Shown here piece by piece: positions 46,031 through 54,441 of a stretch of 64,000 bases of DNA. The notes beneath the pieces are model-generated. The model did no database searches. It saw only the letters and a list, made by a program, of their open reading frames with translations, and had not been told where the DNA came from. How positions within the stretch are numbered: position 1 is the first letter of the stretch; each line of letters opens with the position of its first letter. Made by a program: the position numbers and the translations under genes. The DNA is from Massilia rhizosphaerae (lineage in GTDB: Bacteria; Pseudomonadota; Gammaproteobacteria; Burkholderiales; Burkholderiaceae_D): positions 89,170 to 153,169 of the forward strand of contig NZ_JADKYX010000015.1 in NCBI RefSeq assembly GCF_016093545.1, read 5' to 3'.

Positions 46031-47575
46031 TCAAAGCGTGGGGCGGACGAGGATTGCAGCCATCCCGATGCCATAGGCGCCGAACAACAGCAGCACGGAG
46101 CTCGCGAGTGCGAACAGGCGGCGCCGGCGCTTGACCGTCTGTTCCGGCGTCCAGTTCATGCCGATCGAACCGAGCACCGGCAGGCCCGTCACCTCGCGCA
46201 GCGTGCTCTGGCTCAGGAAGGTCGGACGCAGTTGGCTCATCAGGAACGCGACGGCCAGGCCGGCGACGAGGGCGCCGGCGAACACCAGCGAGAACAGGCG
46301 CAGGCGGTTCGGGCCGCTCGGATGGTTCGGCACCGTCGGCGGATCGATCACGCGGAACTGCAGCATGTCGGTCGCGGAGGACAGGTCGCCCGACAGGCGT
46401 GCCGACTCGCGGCGCTCGACCAGCTTCTGGTAGTTCTCGCGGTTGACCGCATAGTCGCGGTTCAGTTGGGCGAACTGGGCTTCGATTTCCGGCGCGATCG
46501 TGCTCTGGCTGCGCAAGCGTGCCACGCGGTTCTCGTATTCCGCGACGCGGGCGCGCATCGACGCCACGCGGGCCTCGGCCTGCGACAGCGCCACGTTCAA
46601 CTGCTGCAGCATCGGGCTGTAGCTGGCGCCCGGGTCGAGGCTGCGCTTCTTGTGCTTGGCCAGGTCGGCCTTCTGCGCCAGCAACTGGTTGAGCAGGCGG
46701 CGGTTGGCGATCACGTCCGGATGCTGTTCCGTGAACTGCAGGCGCAGCGCGTCCAGGTTCTTCTGGGCGGTCGCGATGCGCGCTTCCAGTTCCGGATCGA
46801 CGAGGGCCGGGTCGACCGTCACGGTGCCCGGCTTGACCGGGTCGCCGTCGATCTGGCGGCGGATCGCGTTGCGCGCCTGTTCCGCCTCGGACAGTTCCAG
46901 CTTGGCCTGGCTCAGCTGGTCGGTCGCCTGCAGCAGCTGGCCGCCGAAGTCGCCGGAACCGCCGCCTTCACGCGGCAGCATGCCCAGGTTCTTGAGCTTG
47001 AATTCCTTCAGCGAGTTCTCGGCCGCTGTCAGTTTTTCCTCGTAGGTCTTGATCTGGTCGTCGATGAACTGCACCGCCTTTTCCGAGTCCTGCTTCTTGC
47101 CGCTGAAGCTGCCCTCGACGAAGATGGTCAGCAGCGAGGACACGATGTCCTTGCCCAGCTTGGGATTGTCGGACATATAGCTCAGCGTGTAGATGTCGTC
47201 GCGCTCCGTGCCGGAGACCTTGATCTGCGACATCAGATCATCGACCATCTTGTCGTGTTCCTTGCTGTCCTTGGCCTTGACGTCGAGGTCGACCATGCGC
47301 ATCAGCTTCTCGACGTTCGGACGGCTGATCAAGGTGCGGCGCATGAACATGACCTGCTGTTCCAGGTTCGGCACCGTCGTCATGCTCGACAGCAATGGTT
47401 TGAGGATGCTCTGCGTGTCGACATAGACGCGCGCCGTTGCCTCGTATTGATTGGGCAGGCGCAATACCACCACCCAGCCGATCAATGCGACAACCCAGGT
47501 AATGACGACGGCATGCCAACGGTATTTGCCAATCGCCTTGAGGAAGTTAAGAAGTACGGCTGTGATCTCTGCCAT
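46031..47575 (-). CDS. Wzz-like chain-length determinant, XrtA-associated
   Basis: The 514-residue protein has two membrane helices, near residues 20-40 and 425-447, flanking a long periplasmic region with coiled-coil segments (residues about 170-390). The N terminus carries the Wzz domain (YEATARVYVDTQSILKPLL), and PNHPSGPNR before the second helix is the usual proline-rich motif. It acts with the tyrosine kinase to set polymer length and bridge inner and outer membrane export parts. It is the first gene of the eleven-gene minus-strand operon; a sigma-54-like site lies about 165 bp upstream. Confidence 0.93.
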   Translation of the reverse strand: MAEITAVLLNFLKAIGKYRWHAVVITWVVALIGWVVVLRLPNQYEATARVYVDTQSILKPLLSSMTTVPNLEQQVMFMRRTLISRPNVEKLMRMVDLDVKAKDSKEHDKMVDDLMSQIKVSGTERDDIYTLSYMSDNPKLGKDIVSSLLTIFVEGSFSGKKQDSEKAVQFIDDQIKTYEEKLTAAENSLKEFKLKNLGMLPREGGGSGDFGGQLLQATDQLSQAKLELSEAEQARNAIRRQIDGDPVKPGTVTVDPALVDPELEARIATAQKNLDALRLQFTEQHPDVIANRRLLNQLLAQKADLAKHKKRSLDPGASYSPMLQQLNVALSQAEARVASMRARVAEYENRVARLRSQSTIAPEIEAQFAQLNRDYAVNRENYQKLVERRESARLSGDLSSATDMLQFRVIDPPTVPNHPSGPNRLRLFSLVFAGALVAGLAVAFLMSQLRPTFLSQSTLREVTGLPVLGSIGMNWTPEQTVKRRRRLFALASSVLLLFGAYGIGMAAILVRPTL

Positions 47576-47943
47576 CTCGTCAGTCTCGCCATGAGCGGCC
47601 CGCCGCCTGTTCGGAGGGGGCCAGAAAAATAATCAAATACCTCGCATGATCGCTTGTACCCTGAGCAATTGCAATTACACGCGAGAAAAATAAGGTGAGC
47701 TCATTCGGAAGTGCCTCATCTGCAACACAAATGTCACCAAGCAATCTGAGGACCATGCGGTTTTTTACTTACTATCCGTGAATTATTAGCACGGTTTTAA
47801 TAAAAAATCGTTAAACCGTTGTGCGTCTTCAACGCCAACAACATACGTTGAGGGATCGCATCGCGTAGACTTACGTTGCAGCAATTATTCAAGTTCAAGC
47901 GCTTTATTGTAATGTCTAAAATGCAAAAGGGGGTGCACGGTTG
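47576..47943. other. divergent intergenic region with operator-like dyad
   Basis: This 368-bp AT-rich region lies between the XrtA operon and the protease/export genes. It contains a sigma-54-like site on the minus strand and a 36-bp imperfect dyad at 47789-47824 (GCACGGTTTTAA ... TTAAACCGTTGTGC), which could be a regulator-binding site. No small gene or intrinsic terminator is evident. Confidence 0.5.
47740..47755 (-). promoter_or_regulatory. candidate sigma-54 promoter of the XrtA operon
   Basis: On the minus strand the site reads TGGTCCTCAGATTGCT, keeping GG-N10-GC, the TGG and the TTGCT of the -24/-12 consensus but not the CAC after GG. Transcription would start near 47728, giving a leader of about 150 nt before the chain-length gene. 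It is weaker than the site before the PEP-CTERM gene. Confidence 0.5.
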
Positions 47944-48762
47944 ATGCCGCTTCGAAATAGGGAGCGTGCTCCCGTCAACCCATCTTTCCAACTCCAGCGG
48001 CGCCGGGCCGCGGTCACGCTGGCCACGCTGCTCCTGGCCGCCACGCTGCCGGACCGGGCGCCGGCGGTCGACCTGAGGGCGATCGTTCCGACCATCAAAC
48101 GTTCCGTCGTCGGTGTCGGCACGTTCGAACGGACCCGCAGTCCGTCGACCGTTTTCGTCGGCACCGGTTTCGTCGTCGGCGACGGCCTGGACGTCATCAC
48201 GAACGCCCACGTCGTTCCGGCCACGCTGTCCGAAGGCAACAAGGAACAGCTCGGCATCGTGCTGCCGGACGGCGAAGGCGTGCGTTTCCGCCCGGCCGAA
48301 CTGGTGGCGCGCGACAACGAACACGACCTGGCCCACCTGCGCCTCAGCGGTACCCCGTTGCCCGCGCTCGAGCTGGGCGACTCGGACACGGTCGAGGAAG
48401 GGCAGGACCTGGCGTTGACGGGTTTCCCGCTCGCCATGGCGCTGGGCCTGCACCCCGCCACACACCGCGCCACGCTGGCCGCCATCACCCCCATCGTCCG
48501 GCCTTCGCTCGGTGCGCGCAGCCTCGATCCGCGCCAGATTGCGGCCTTGCAACGGTCTCCCTTCAACATCTTCCAGCTCGACGGGACGGCGTATCCCGGC
48601 AACAGCGGCAGCCCAGTTTACGACCCCGCCACCGGCAAGGTCGTGGGCGTGATCAATGCCGTGTTCGTGAAAGGGCTCAAGGAAACGGCGATCACGGCGC
48701 CGAGCGGGATTACGTACGCGATACCGGCAAATTATGTGCGCGACTTGCTGCGGAGAAAATAA
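47944..48762 (+). CDS. trypsin-like (S1C) serine protease, exported
   Basis: The 272-residue protein has an N-terminal hydrophobic signal (AAVTLATLLLAATLPDRAPA) and a chymotrypsin-fold protease domain. The triad is visible: His89 in VITNAHVV, Asp128 in DNEHDLAHL and Ser221 in YPGNSGSPV. No PDZ domain follows, unlike DegP/DegQ. It is placed between the divergent XrtA operon and the export lipoprotein gene, so a periplasmic role in processing PEP-CTERM proteins or export components is possible but unproven. ATG 47944 is chosen; a TTG just before it is in frame. Confidence 0.85.
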   Translation: MPLRNRERAPVNPSFQLQRRRAAVTLATLLLAATLPDRAPAVDLRAIVPTIKRSVVGVGTFERTRSPSTVFVGTGFVVGDGLDVITNAHVVPATLSEGNKEQLGIVLPDGEGVRFRPAELVARDNEHDLAHLRLSGTPLPALELGDSDTVEEGQDLALTGFPLAMALGLHPATHRATLAAITPIVRPSLGARSLDPRQIAALQRSPFNIFQLDGTAYPGNSGSPVYDPATGKVVGVINAVFVKGLKETAITAPSGITYAIPANYVRDLLRRK

Positions 48763-48794
48763 AGCAGGGAATGGGCGCGGGCGTGATGATTCAA

Positions 48795-48810
48795 CACAAT
48801 TTCTATTGTG
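48795..48810. promoter_or_regulatory. small inverted repeat upstream of the export gene
   Basis: CACAAT-TTCT-ATTGTG is a perfect 6-bp inverted repeat in the 133-bp gap between the protease and export lipoprotein genes. It could be an operator or a weak hairpin at the protease 3' end; the sequence does not decide. Confidence 0.3.
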
Positions 48811-48895
48811 CGAAGTCTGTTCATTCGGCACTATGTTATACAATACGCAGCTGTTAACGGCTTAATAACAACGGCTTTACCGAAAGGGATCTGAC

Positions 48896-49522
48896 GTGGG
48901 CAAGTACAAGGCGAACCTGGTAAAACATTCGGCGATGATGCTCGCCGCCGCATGCGTGCTGGCGCTGGGCGGTTGCGCGACGCGCGGCCAACAGCCGATC
49001 GAGACGCAGGTAACCGACAGTCAATACCTGATCGGACCCGGCGATGCCGTCAACATCATCGTCTGGCGTAATCCGGAAGTGTCGATGTCGGTGCCGGTGC
49101 GTCCGGACGGCAAGATCACGACGCCGCTCGTCGAAGACCTGCAGGCTGCGGGCAAGACGTCGACGGCACTCGCGCGCGACATCGAAAAAGCATTGTCGAA
49201 GTACATCCAGCAGCCCGTCGTCACCGTCGTCGTCACGAACTTCGTCGGCAATTACGACGAGCAGATCCGCGTGATCGGCCAGGCCACGAAGCCGCAGGCG
49301 CTGCCGTACCGCCGCAATATGAGCCTGATGGACGTGATGATCGCCGTCGGCGGCACCACCGAATTCGCGGCGGGCAATCGCGCCAGCCTGATCCGTACCG
49401 TGGACGGCAAGCAGCAACGCTTCAACGTTCGCCTGGACGATCTGATCAAGGATGGCGACATCTCGGCCAACGTACCGATGCGTCCGGGCGACATCCTGGT
49501 CATTCCGGAAAGCTTCTTCTAA
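48896..49522 (+). CDS. Wza-like polysaccharide export lipoprotein, XrtA-associated
   Basis: GTG 48896 opens a 208-residue lipoprotein with lipobox LGGC at Cys27. The polysaccharide biosynthesis/export domain follows (YLIGPGDAVNIIVWRNPEVS, VRPDGKITTPLVEDLQAAG), with a SLBB-like segment (IRVIGQATKPQALPYRRNM, MRPGDILVIPESFF). This is the outer-membrane export protein of the system, a short form of Wza. In many exosortase-A loci it is the first gene of the chain-length operon; here it is on the opposite strand and separated from it by the protease gene. A hairpin repeat begins directly after its stop codon. Confidence 0.93.
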   Translation: MGKYKANLVKHSAMMLAAACVLALGGCATRGQQPIETQVTDSQYLIGPGDAVNIIVWRNPEVSMSVPVRPDGKITTPLVEDLQAAGKTSTALARDIEKALSKYIQQPVVTVVVTNFVGNYDEQIRVIGQATKPQALPYRRNMSLMDVMIAVGGTTEFAAGNRASLIRTVDGKQQRFNVRLDDLIKDGDISANVPMRPGDILVIPESFF

Positions 49523-49659
49523 TGGGAAGCTCGAAAAACCTACTGCGCGTTGCATTTGCGGTTTGCGATGCTCCGCTACGGCGGACCGGCTGTACTCCTC
49601 GTACAGCTGCGCTTCTCAACCGCAACTGCGGCCGCTCGCTACGGTTTTTCGAGGTTCCC
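49523..49659 (+). repeat. intergenic hairpin repeat, copy 2
   Basis: The element begins directly after the TAA of the export lipoprotein gene with TGGGAAGCTCGAAAAACC and ends in GGTTTTTCGAGGTTCCC, so the termini can pair over about 17 bp. The core contains CTGTACTCCTCGTACAG. It is homologous to, and oriented like, the element at 4604-4723, but about 16 bp longer in the middle. The RNA would be a long hairpin at the 3' end of the gene. The remaining bases to 49855 hold only the promoter of the next gene. Confidence 0.8.
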
Positions 49660-49786
49660 TACTAACAACGTCCGTCGATATTTTTTACACCACCCGGCGT
49701 TCCAACATACAATAGTCGTTGCTGGGTGGTACGGCACCAAAATAAGCACCTGATTTTAATGTAGGTTTTTCCTCCAGGCAGTACGC

Positions 49787-49802
49787 TGGCGTAAAACTTG
49801 CT
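49787..49802 (+). promoter_or_regulatory. sigma-54 promoter before the GYWK/HPr-rel-A cassette
   Basis: TGGCGTAAAACTTGCT matches the -24/-12 consensus with GG-N10-GC, TGGC and TTGCT. Transcription would begin near 49813, about 43 nt before the GTG start codon of the next gene. PrsR is the obvious activator candidate in the window. Confidence 0.65.
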
Positions 49803-49855
49803 TGTTCAGGTACTGGTCGCCCTCAGTGAGCGCGACAACATTTTGGGGAACGCAC

Positions 49856-50479
49856 GTGGCTACCGAAAATCAAGATAACGACAAGATCCAAACGGCGCCG
49901 TCCTTGACTCAACGCGGCGCTGCCCGTCGCCGCCTGGCGCGGATCGGCATGGGAGCCGGCGTCCTGGCGACGCTGGAAAGCAAATCGGCGATGGCGTCGA
50001 TGGTCTGCCGGTCGCCTTCGGGCTCGTTGTCGAACGGCCTGGCCGCCAGCCATTACGCGAACGGAGCGGCGCCTGCCTGCAACGGCTTGTCGCCGGGCTA
50101 TTGGAAGCAGTCGCAGCACGCATGGCCGGTGTCGCGCGACCTGATGTTCGTCAACGTGTTCTACGCGGTCGGCAACGGTACGGCCTGCCCGGTCCGTGCC
50201 GCTTCCTACGACAACGGCGACTGCTACAAGCCGGGCTCGTACTTCTGCGCCAAGCTCGAAGACATGCTGAACCACCAGGACTTCGACACGAACAACGTCG
50301 GCATGCACCTCGTGGCGGCCTACCTCAATATCCAGGCGAAGTACATCAGCTTCCTCGAGCTCACCGACCTGCAGACCATGTGGAGCGAGCTGCAGACGAC
50401 GGGCCGCTACAGCCCGACCGCCGGCGTGTACTGGGACAATGCCCAGGTCGCGAATTACCTCAGCTCGATTCACGACTGA
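49856..50479 (+). CDS. exported Cys-containing protein with SPGYWK motif
   Basis: GTG 49856 follows GGGGA at good spacing. The 207-residue product has the basic stretch RRRLARIG, a short hydrophobic run (MGAGVLATL) and AMA before the mature part, so it resembles a twin-arginine signal. The mature part has GLSPGYWKQSQHAWP, a motif shared by many secreted bacterial proteins, and five or more Cys (VCRSP, PACNG, ACPV, DCYK, FCAK). I do not know its function. It is 15 bp upstream of the PqqD-like gene and has its own sigma-54 promoter, so it may be the substrate or product of the downstream HPr-rel-A enzymes. Confidence 0.75.
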   Translation: MATENQDNDKIQTAPSLTQRGAARRRLARIGMGAGVLATLESKSAMASMVCRSPSGSLSNGLAASHYANGAAPACNGLSPGYWKQSQHAWPVSRDLMFVNVFYAVGNGTACPVRAASYDNGDCYKPGSYFCAKLEDMLNHQDFDTNNVGMHLVAAYLNIQAKYISFLELTDLQTMWSELQTTGRYSPTAGVYWDNAQVANYLSSIHD

Positions 50480-50494
50480 GAGGCGGCGGCACGC

Positions 50495-50761
50495 ATGTGG
50501 CGTTTGACGCCTGGCCAGGCGCTGGCCTGCCGGGAATGGGATGGGGAAGCCGTGTTGTACAACGACTTGTCGGGCAATACCCACCTGCTGGACGGCGCCG
50601 CCCTCGACCTCTTGCACGCCCTGCGCGCCGAACCCGCCGATGCCGCCGCGCTGGCCGATCGCCTGGCCGATCGTTTCGATGCCGGCGACGACGACCTCGT
50701 TTCCCTGATCGACGAGATGCTGTCCGCGCTGGCCGGACTGGACTTGATCGAACCATGCTGA
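50495..50761 (+). CDS. PqqD-like peptide chaperone, HPr-rel-A system
   Basis: The 88-residue protein has the PqqD fold pattern: LYNDLSGNTHLLDGAALDLL and a C-terminal helical part with LADRLADRF and LIDEML. PqqD-like proteins bind a substrate peptide and present it to a modifying enzyme. The gene overlaps the HprK-like kinase gene by 7 bp, an arrangement known for the HPr-rel-A system. The peptide it binds has not been identified; the upstream SPGYWK protein is a candidate. Confidence 0.85.
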   Translation: MWRLTPGQALACREWDGEAVLYNDLSGNTHLLDGAALDLLHALRAEPADAAALADRLADRFDAGDDDLVSLIDEMLSALAGLDLIEPC

Positions 50762-51672
50762 CGGTCGGAGCGCTGTCCCGCGCCGAACTCGCGGCGCGCC
50801 TGTCCGGCGATGGCCTCGTGTTGCGCACCGGCCCGTTCTCCAACCGCATCCGCAGCGACGTCCCGCCGCTGATCGACAGCTTCGCGCTGATGTATGCGGA
50901 TTATCCCGTCGACCCGGCGGGCGGCTTCGTCGACTTCCACCTCGATCTGCTGCGCTCGGGCGGCCTGCGCCGTTGGTATCGCTCCCAGGTCCACTTCGCC
51001 TACGACGGCACGACGCCTTTCCAGCCGCTGCCGCTGGGGCAGGCCTATCCGATGCTGGAATGGACGATGAACTGGTGCGTGTCGCACCGCGCCCACGGCT
51101 ACCTGATCATCCACGCCGCCGTGCTGGAAAAACATGGTCGCGCGATCATCCTGCCGGCGCCGCCCGGCTCCGGCAAGAGCACGCTGACGGCCGCCCTGCT
51201 GGGGCATGGCTGGCGGCTGCTGTCGGACGAGATGACGCTCGTTCACCTCGACGACGGCGTCCTCGTCCCGTTGCCGCGCCCCGTCAGCCTCAAGAACGCC
51301 TCCATCGACATCATCCGCGCCTTCCGGCCGGACGCCGTGCTGAGCCGCCCGGTGGAAGAAACCACCAAGGGAACGATCGCCCACCTCAAGGCGCCGCGCG
51401 AGAGCATCGTCCGCGCCGGCGAGCCGGCCCGGCCGGCCTGCATCGTCTTCCCGCGCTGGGAGGCCGGCGCCGCCATCGCACTCGAGCCGCTGCCGAAAGC
51501 GCGCGCCTTCATGCAGGTGGCCGACAACAGCTTCAACTACCAGGTGCTGGGCGCGCGCGGCTTCGCCGCCCTCGGCGCGCTGATCGACGCCAGTGACGCG
51601 TACACGTTCCGCTACAGCAGCCTGCCGGACGCGATGGCGTTGTTCGAGCGCCTCGCACGGGGGGCGCCATGA
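50755..51672 (+). CDS. HprK-related kinase A
   Basis: The 305-residue protein resembles the C-terminal domain of HPr kinase/phosphorylase. It has the P-loop LPAPPGSGKSTLTAALL after LIIHAAVLEKHGRAI, and a LLSDEMTLVHLDDG strand similar to the HprK Walker B. No HPr gene or PTS component is nearby, so it presumably phosphorylates another protein, peptide or small molecule. It overlaps both neighbours (7 bp with PqqD-like, ATGA with the nucleotidyltransferase), indicating a tightly coupled unit. Confidence 0.88.
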   Translation: MLTVGALSRAELAARLSGDGLVLRTGPFSNRIRSDVPPLIDSFALMYADYPVDPAGGFVDFHLDLLRSGGLRRWYRSQVHFAYDGTTPFQPLPLGQAYPMLEWTMNWCVSHRAHGYLIIHAAVLEKHGRAIILPAPPGSGKSTLTAALLGHGWRLLSDEMTLVHLDDGVLVPLPRPVSLKNASIDIIRAFRPDAVLSRPVEETTKGTIAHLKAPRESIVRAGEPARPACIVFPRWEAGAAIALEPLPKARAFMQVADNSFNYQVLGARGFAALGALIDASDAYTFRYSSLPDAMALFERLARGAP

Positions 51673-52757
51673 AGCGCCTGCCTTTGCTGGTGCGGGTGCT
51701 GCGCGATCCGCGTGTCGTGCCAGGCCTGGACGCCGCCGGCTGGGACCTGCTGCTGCGCCAGGCCGACGCCGCCAACCTGGATGCGCTGTTGCTCGCGCTG
51801 CTGGAAGACGCGGGCTTGTTCGACCTAGTCCCGGCCGCGCCCCGCGCCCACCTCGAGTGGACGCGCGTGGGCGCGGCCGGCCATGCCCGGGCGGCGCGCT
51901 ACGAAGTCCGCCAGATCGGCCGTGCGCTGGCGGACCTGGGATTGCCGCTGATCCTGCTCAAGGGCGCCGCGTATGCGATGGCGGGCCTGGACGCGGGCCG
52001 CGGCCGGCTGTTTTCCGACATCGACATCCTCGTGCCCAAGGCGCGCCTGCCGGAAGTCGAGGCGGCCCTCATGATGCACGGCTGGATCAGCACCCACCAC
52101 GACGCCTACGACCAGCGCTACTATCGGCAATGGATGCACGAACTGCCGCCGATGCAGCACGCCCGGCGCGGCAACTCGATCGACGTGCACCATGCGATCC
52201 TGCCGGAGACGGCCCCCGTGCGCCCGGACCCGGACAAGCTGCGCGCCGCGGCCCGCCCGATTGCCGGCGAGCCCGGACTGGCCACGCTCGCCCCGGCCGA
52301 CATGGTGCTGCACAGCGCGGTGCACCTGTTCTTCGACGGCGAATTCGACAAGGGCTTGCGCGACCTCGTCGACCTGCACCGGCTGCTGGGGCAATTCGGC
52401 GCCGAACCCGGATTCTGGGACGCGTTGCCGGCGCGCGCCCGCGAGCTCGAGCTGGGGCGGCCGCTGTTCTATGCGTTACGCTATTGTCCGCGCCTGCTCG
52501 GCACGGTCGTCCCGCCCGCCGTGCAGGCGGCCGTGGCCGCCGAAGGGCCGAACCCGGCGCTGCTGTGGCTGATGGACCGGTTGTTCGAGCGCGCGCTGCT
52601 GCCGCTGCATGCGAGCTGCGACGATGCGTTCAGCCGCTTGGCGCGCTTTGCGCTGTACGTGCGCGGGAACTGGCTGCGCATGCCGCCGCTGCTGCTGGCG
52701 CGGCATCTGTTTCATAAAGCGTTTATCACCAAGCACAACGAGTCGCAGGCGGCCTGA
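51669..52757 (+). CDS. nucleotidyltransferase-fold protein (NTP_transf_5 type)
   Basis: The 362-residue protein contains LPLILLKGAAYAMAGL followed by RGRLFSDIDILVPKARL, the G-x-R-x-x-x-D-x-D nucleotidyltransferase motif, and SIDVHHAIL as the third acidic strand. It belongs to the NTP_transf_5 superfamily seen beside HprK-like and PqqD-like genes. Nucleotidylation of a peptide or phosphorylated product is possible. It overlaps the kinase gene by ATGA and lies 18 bp before the GMC oxidoreductase gene. Confidence 0.82.
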   Translation: MKRLPLLVRVLRDPRVVPGLDAAGWDLLLRQADAANLDALLLALLEDAGLFDLVPAAPRAHLEWTRVGAAGHARAARYEVRQIGRALADLGLPLILLKGAAYAMAGLDAGRGRLFSDIDILVPKARLPEVEAALMMHGWISTHHDAYDQRYYRQWMHELPPMQHARRGNSIDVHHAILPETAPVRPDPDKLRAAARPIAGEPGLATLAPADMVLHSAVHLFFDGEFDKGLRDLVDLHRLLGQFGAEPGFWDALPARARELELGRPLFYALRYCPRLLGTVVPPAVQAAVAAEGPNPALLWLMDRLFERALLPLHASCDDAFSRLARFALYVRGNWLRMPPLLLARHLFHKAFITKHNESQAA

Positions 52758-52775
52758 GTCGCGGCTGGGGGAACT

Positions 52776-54398
52776 ATGTCGGAACCGTTTGATATCGACC
52801 AGAATTGGGATGCCGTCGTGGTGGGCACGGGCATGGGCGGCGCCACGCTCGGCTACGCGCTGGCGCGCGCGGGCCGCCGCGTGCTGTTCCTCGAAAAGGG
52901 CTCGGCCAGTCCGGACCTGGTCGGCCGCTATGCCGAAGACGATTTTCCGCGGCCGGAAGCCCCGCAGCCGGCGCACCGGGACATCCTGGCGCGCGCCGGC
53001 CGCTATCCGGACCAGATCGTCGACCGCTCGACGCCGCGCACCCAGCGCTTCGTCCCCTTCATCGGTTCCGGCGCGGGCGGCTCGAGCGCGCTGTACGGCA
53101 TGGCGCTGGAGCGCTTTTTTCCATCCGACTTCGCGGCCGCCGACCACTACCGGGCGTCGCCCGGGGCCGACCTGCCGCCGCGCTGGCCCGTCGCCTACGA
53201 CGAGCTGGCGCCGTACTACGACAAGGCCGAGCAATTGTTCCGCGTGCGGGGCACGGCGGATCCGCTGCGCGCGGACGGGCAGCGCGAGCACCTGCTGCCG
53301 TCGCCGCCGATGACGCCGGGCTCCGCGGAACTGTTCGGTGTCTTCGAGGCTCGCGGCCTGCATCCGTACCGCCTGCCGCTGGCCTGCGAATTCGTCGACG
53401 GCTGCAGCGGCTGCCAGGGTTATCTGTGCGGCCGCGCGTGCAAGAACGACGCCGGCCGCATCTGCCTGCAACCGGCCGTGCGCGACCACGGCGCGCGCAT
53501 GCTCGACGATTGCGACGTGGTGGCGCTGGAAGCGGACGCGCACCGCGTGACGGGCGTCGTGTGCGAGCGGGGCGGCAGCCGGTTCACCGTGCGCGCGCCG
53601 CTCGTCGTGCTGGCCGCGGGCGCCCTCGAGACGCCGCGCATCCTGCTCGGTTCGGCCTCCGGCGCATGGCCGCAGGGCCTGGCCAACGGGTCCGGCCTCG
53701 TCGGCAAATACCTGATGCGCCACCACGTCGACCTGTACCTGGTCGAGCCCAAGCTCAAGGGCGCGTTCGACAATCGCCAGAAAGAGCTCGCCTTCAACGA
53801 TTTTTATGTGCTGGACGGGCAGAAGCTCGGCTCGGTGCAGTCGTTCGGCCGCCTGCCGCCGCCGGCCACGCTGGCCGCGTCCGTGGCCGACGACTTGCGC
53901 CAGGGCCCGCTGCCGTGGACGGCGCCGCTGTTCGAGCTGGCCAAGCCGTTCGTCACGCCGGTGCTCGACGGTCTCGTGCACCGGCGCATGGCGCTCGCCG
54001 CCACGCTCGAGGATTTTCCGTATGCCGACAACCGCGTGGAACCGGCGCGCGCCGACGCGCAGCATGCCCGTCTCGCCATCGAATACCGCGTGCGCGACGC
54101 CGACCGCGCGCGCATCGCGGCGTTCCGCGCGCGCATGCGCGAGGTGTTGTCCGGTTACCGCTTCAAGCTGATCGAGCAGGCCGAGAACAACCAGCGCGTC
54201 GCCCACGTGTGCGGCACGTGCCGGTTCGGCGACGATCCCGCGCAGAGCGTGCTCGACCGCAATAACCGCGCGCACGGGCTTGCCAATCTGTACGTCGTCG
54301 ACAGTTCGTTCTTCCCGTCGTCCGGCGGCACCAACCCGAGCCTGACGATCGCGGCGAACGCCCTGCGCGTGGCCGACCACCTGCTGGCGCAGGCCTGA
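52776..54398 (+). CDS. GMC-family FAD oxidoreductase with Cys cluster
   Basis: The 540-residue protein starts at ATG 52776 behind GGGGGA. It has the FAD Rossmann motif AVVVGTGMGGATLGYALA, the FIGSGAGGSSALYGMALE loop and the C-terminal GMC_oxred_C segment (HVCGTCRFGDDP, YVVDSSFFPSSGGTNPSLT). A cluster of Cys lies near residues 204-231 (CEFVDGCSGCQGYLCGRACK), which is not typical of choline or glucose oxidases and may bind metal or form disulfides. It follows the nucleotidyltransferase by 18 bp. The substrate is unknown. Confidence 0.87.
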   Translation: MSEPFDIDQNWDAVVVGTGMGGATLGYALARAGRRVLFLEKGSASPDLVGRYAEDDFPRPEAPQPAHRDILARAGRYPDQIVDRSTPRTQRFVPFIGSGAGGSSALYGMALERFFPSDFAAADHYRASPGADLPPRWPVAYDELAPYYDKAEQLFRVRGTADPLRADGQREHLLPSPPMTPGSAELFGVFEARGLHPYRLPLACEFVDGCSGCQGYLCGRACKNDAGRICLQPAVRDHGARMLDDCDVVALEADAHRVTGVVCERGGSRFTVRAPLVVLAAGALETPRILLGSASGAWPQGLANGSGLVGKYLMRHHVDLYLVEPKLKGAFDNRQKELAFNDFYVLDGQKLGSVQSFGRLPPPATLAASVADDLRQGPLPWTAPLFELAKPFVTPVLDGLVHRRMALAATLEDFPYADNRVEPARADAQHARLAIEYRVRDADRARIAAFRARMREVLSGYRFKLIEQAENNQRVAHVCGTCRFGDDPAQSVLDRNNRAHGLANLYVVDSSFFPSSGGTNPSLTIAANALRVADHLLAQA

Positions 54399-54441
54399 CG
54401 CGGACCCATCCACTCATCATCCATTGACAAGGAGATCGCCG

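Noticed and set aside
50755..51672. HPr kinase/phosphorylase of the phosphotransferase system.
   Set aside because: There is no HPr or PTS gene, the N-terminal HprK domain is absent, and the PqqD-like and nucleotidyltransferase neighbours fit HprK-related kinase A.
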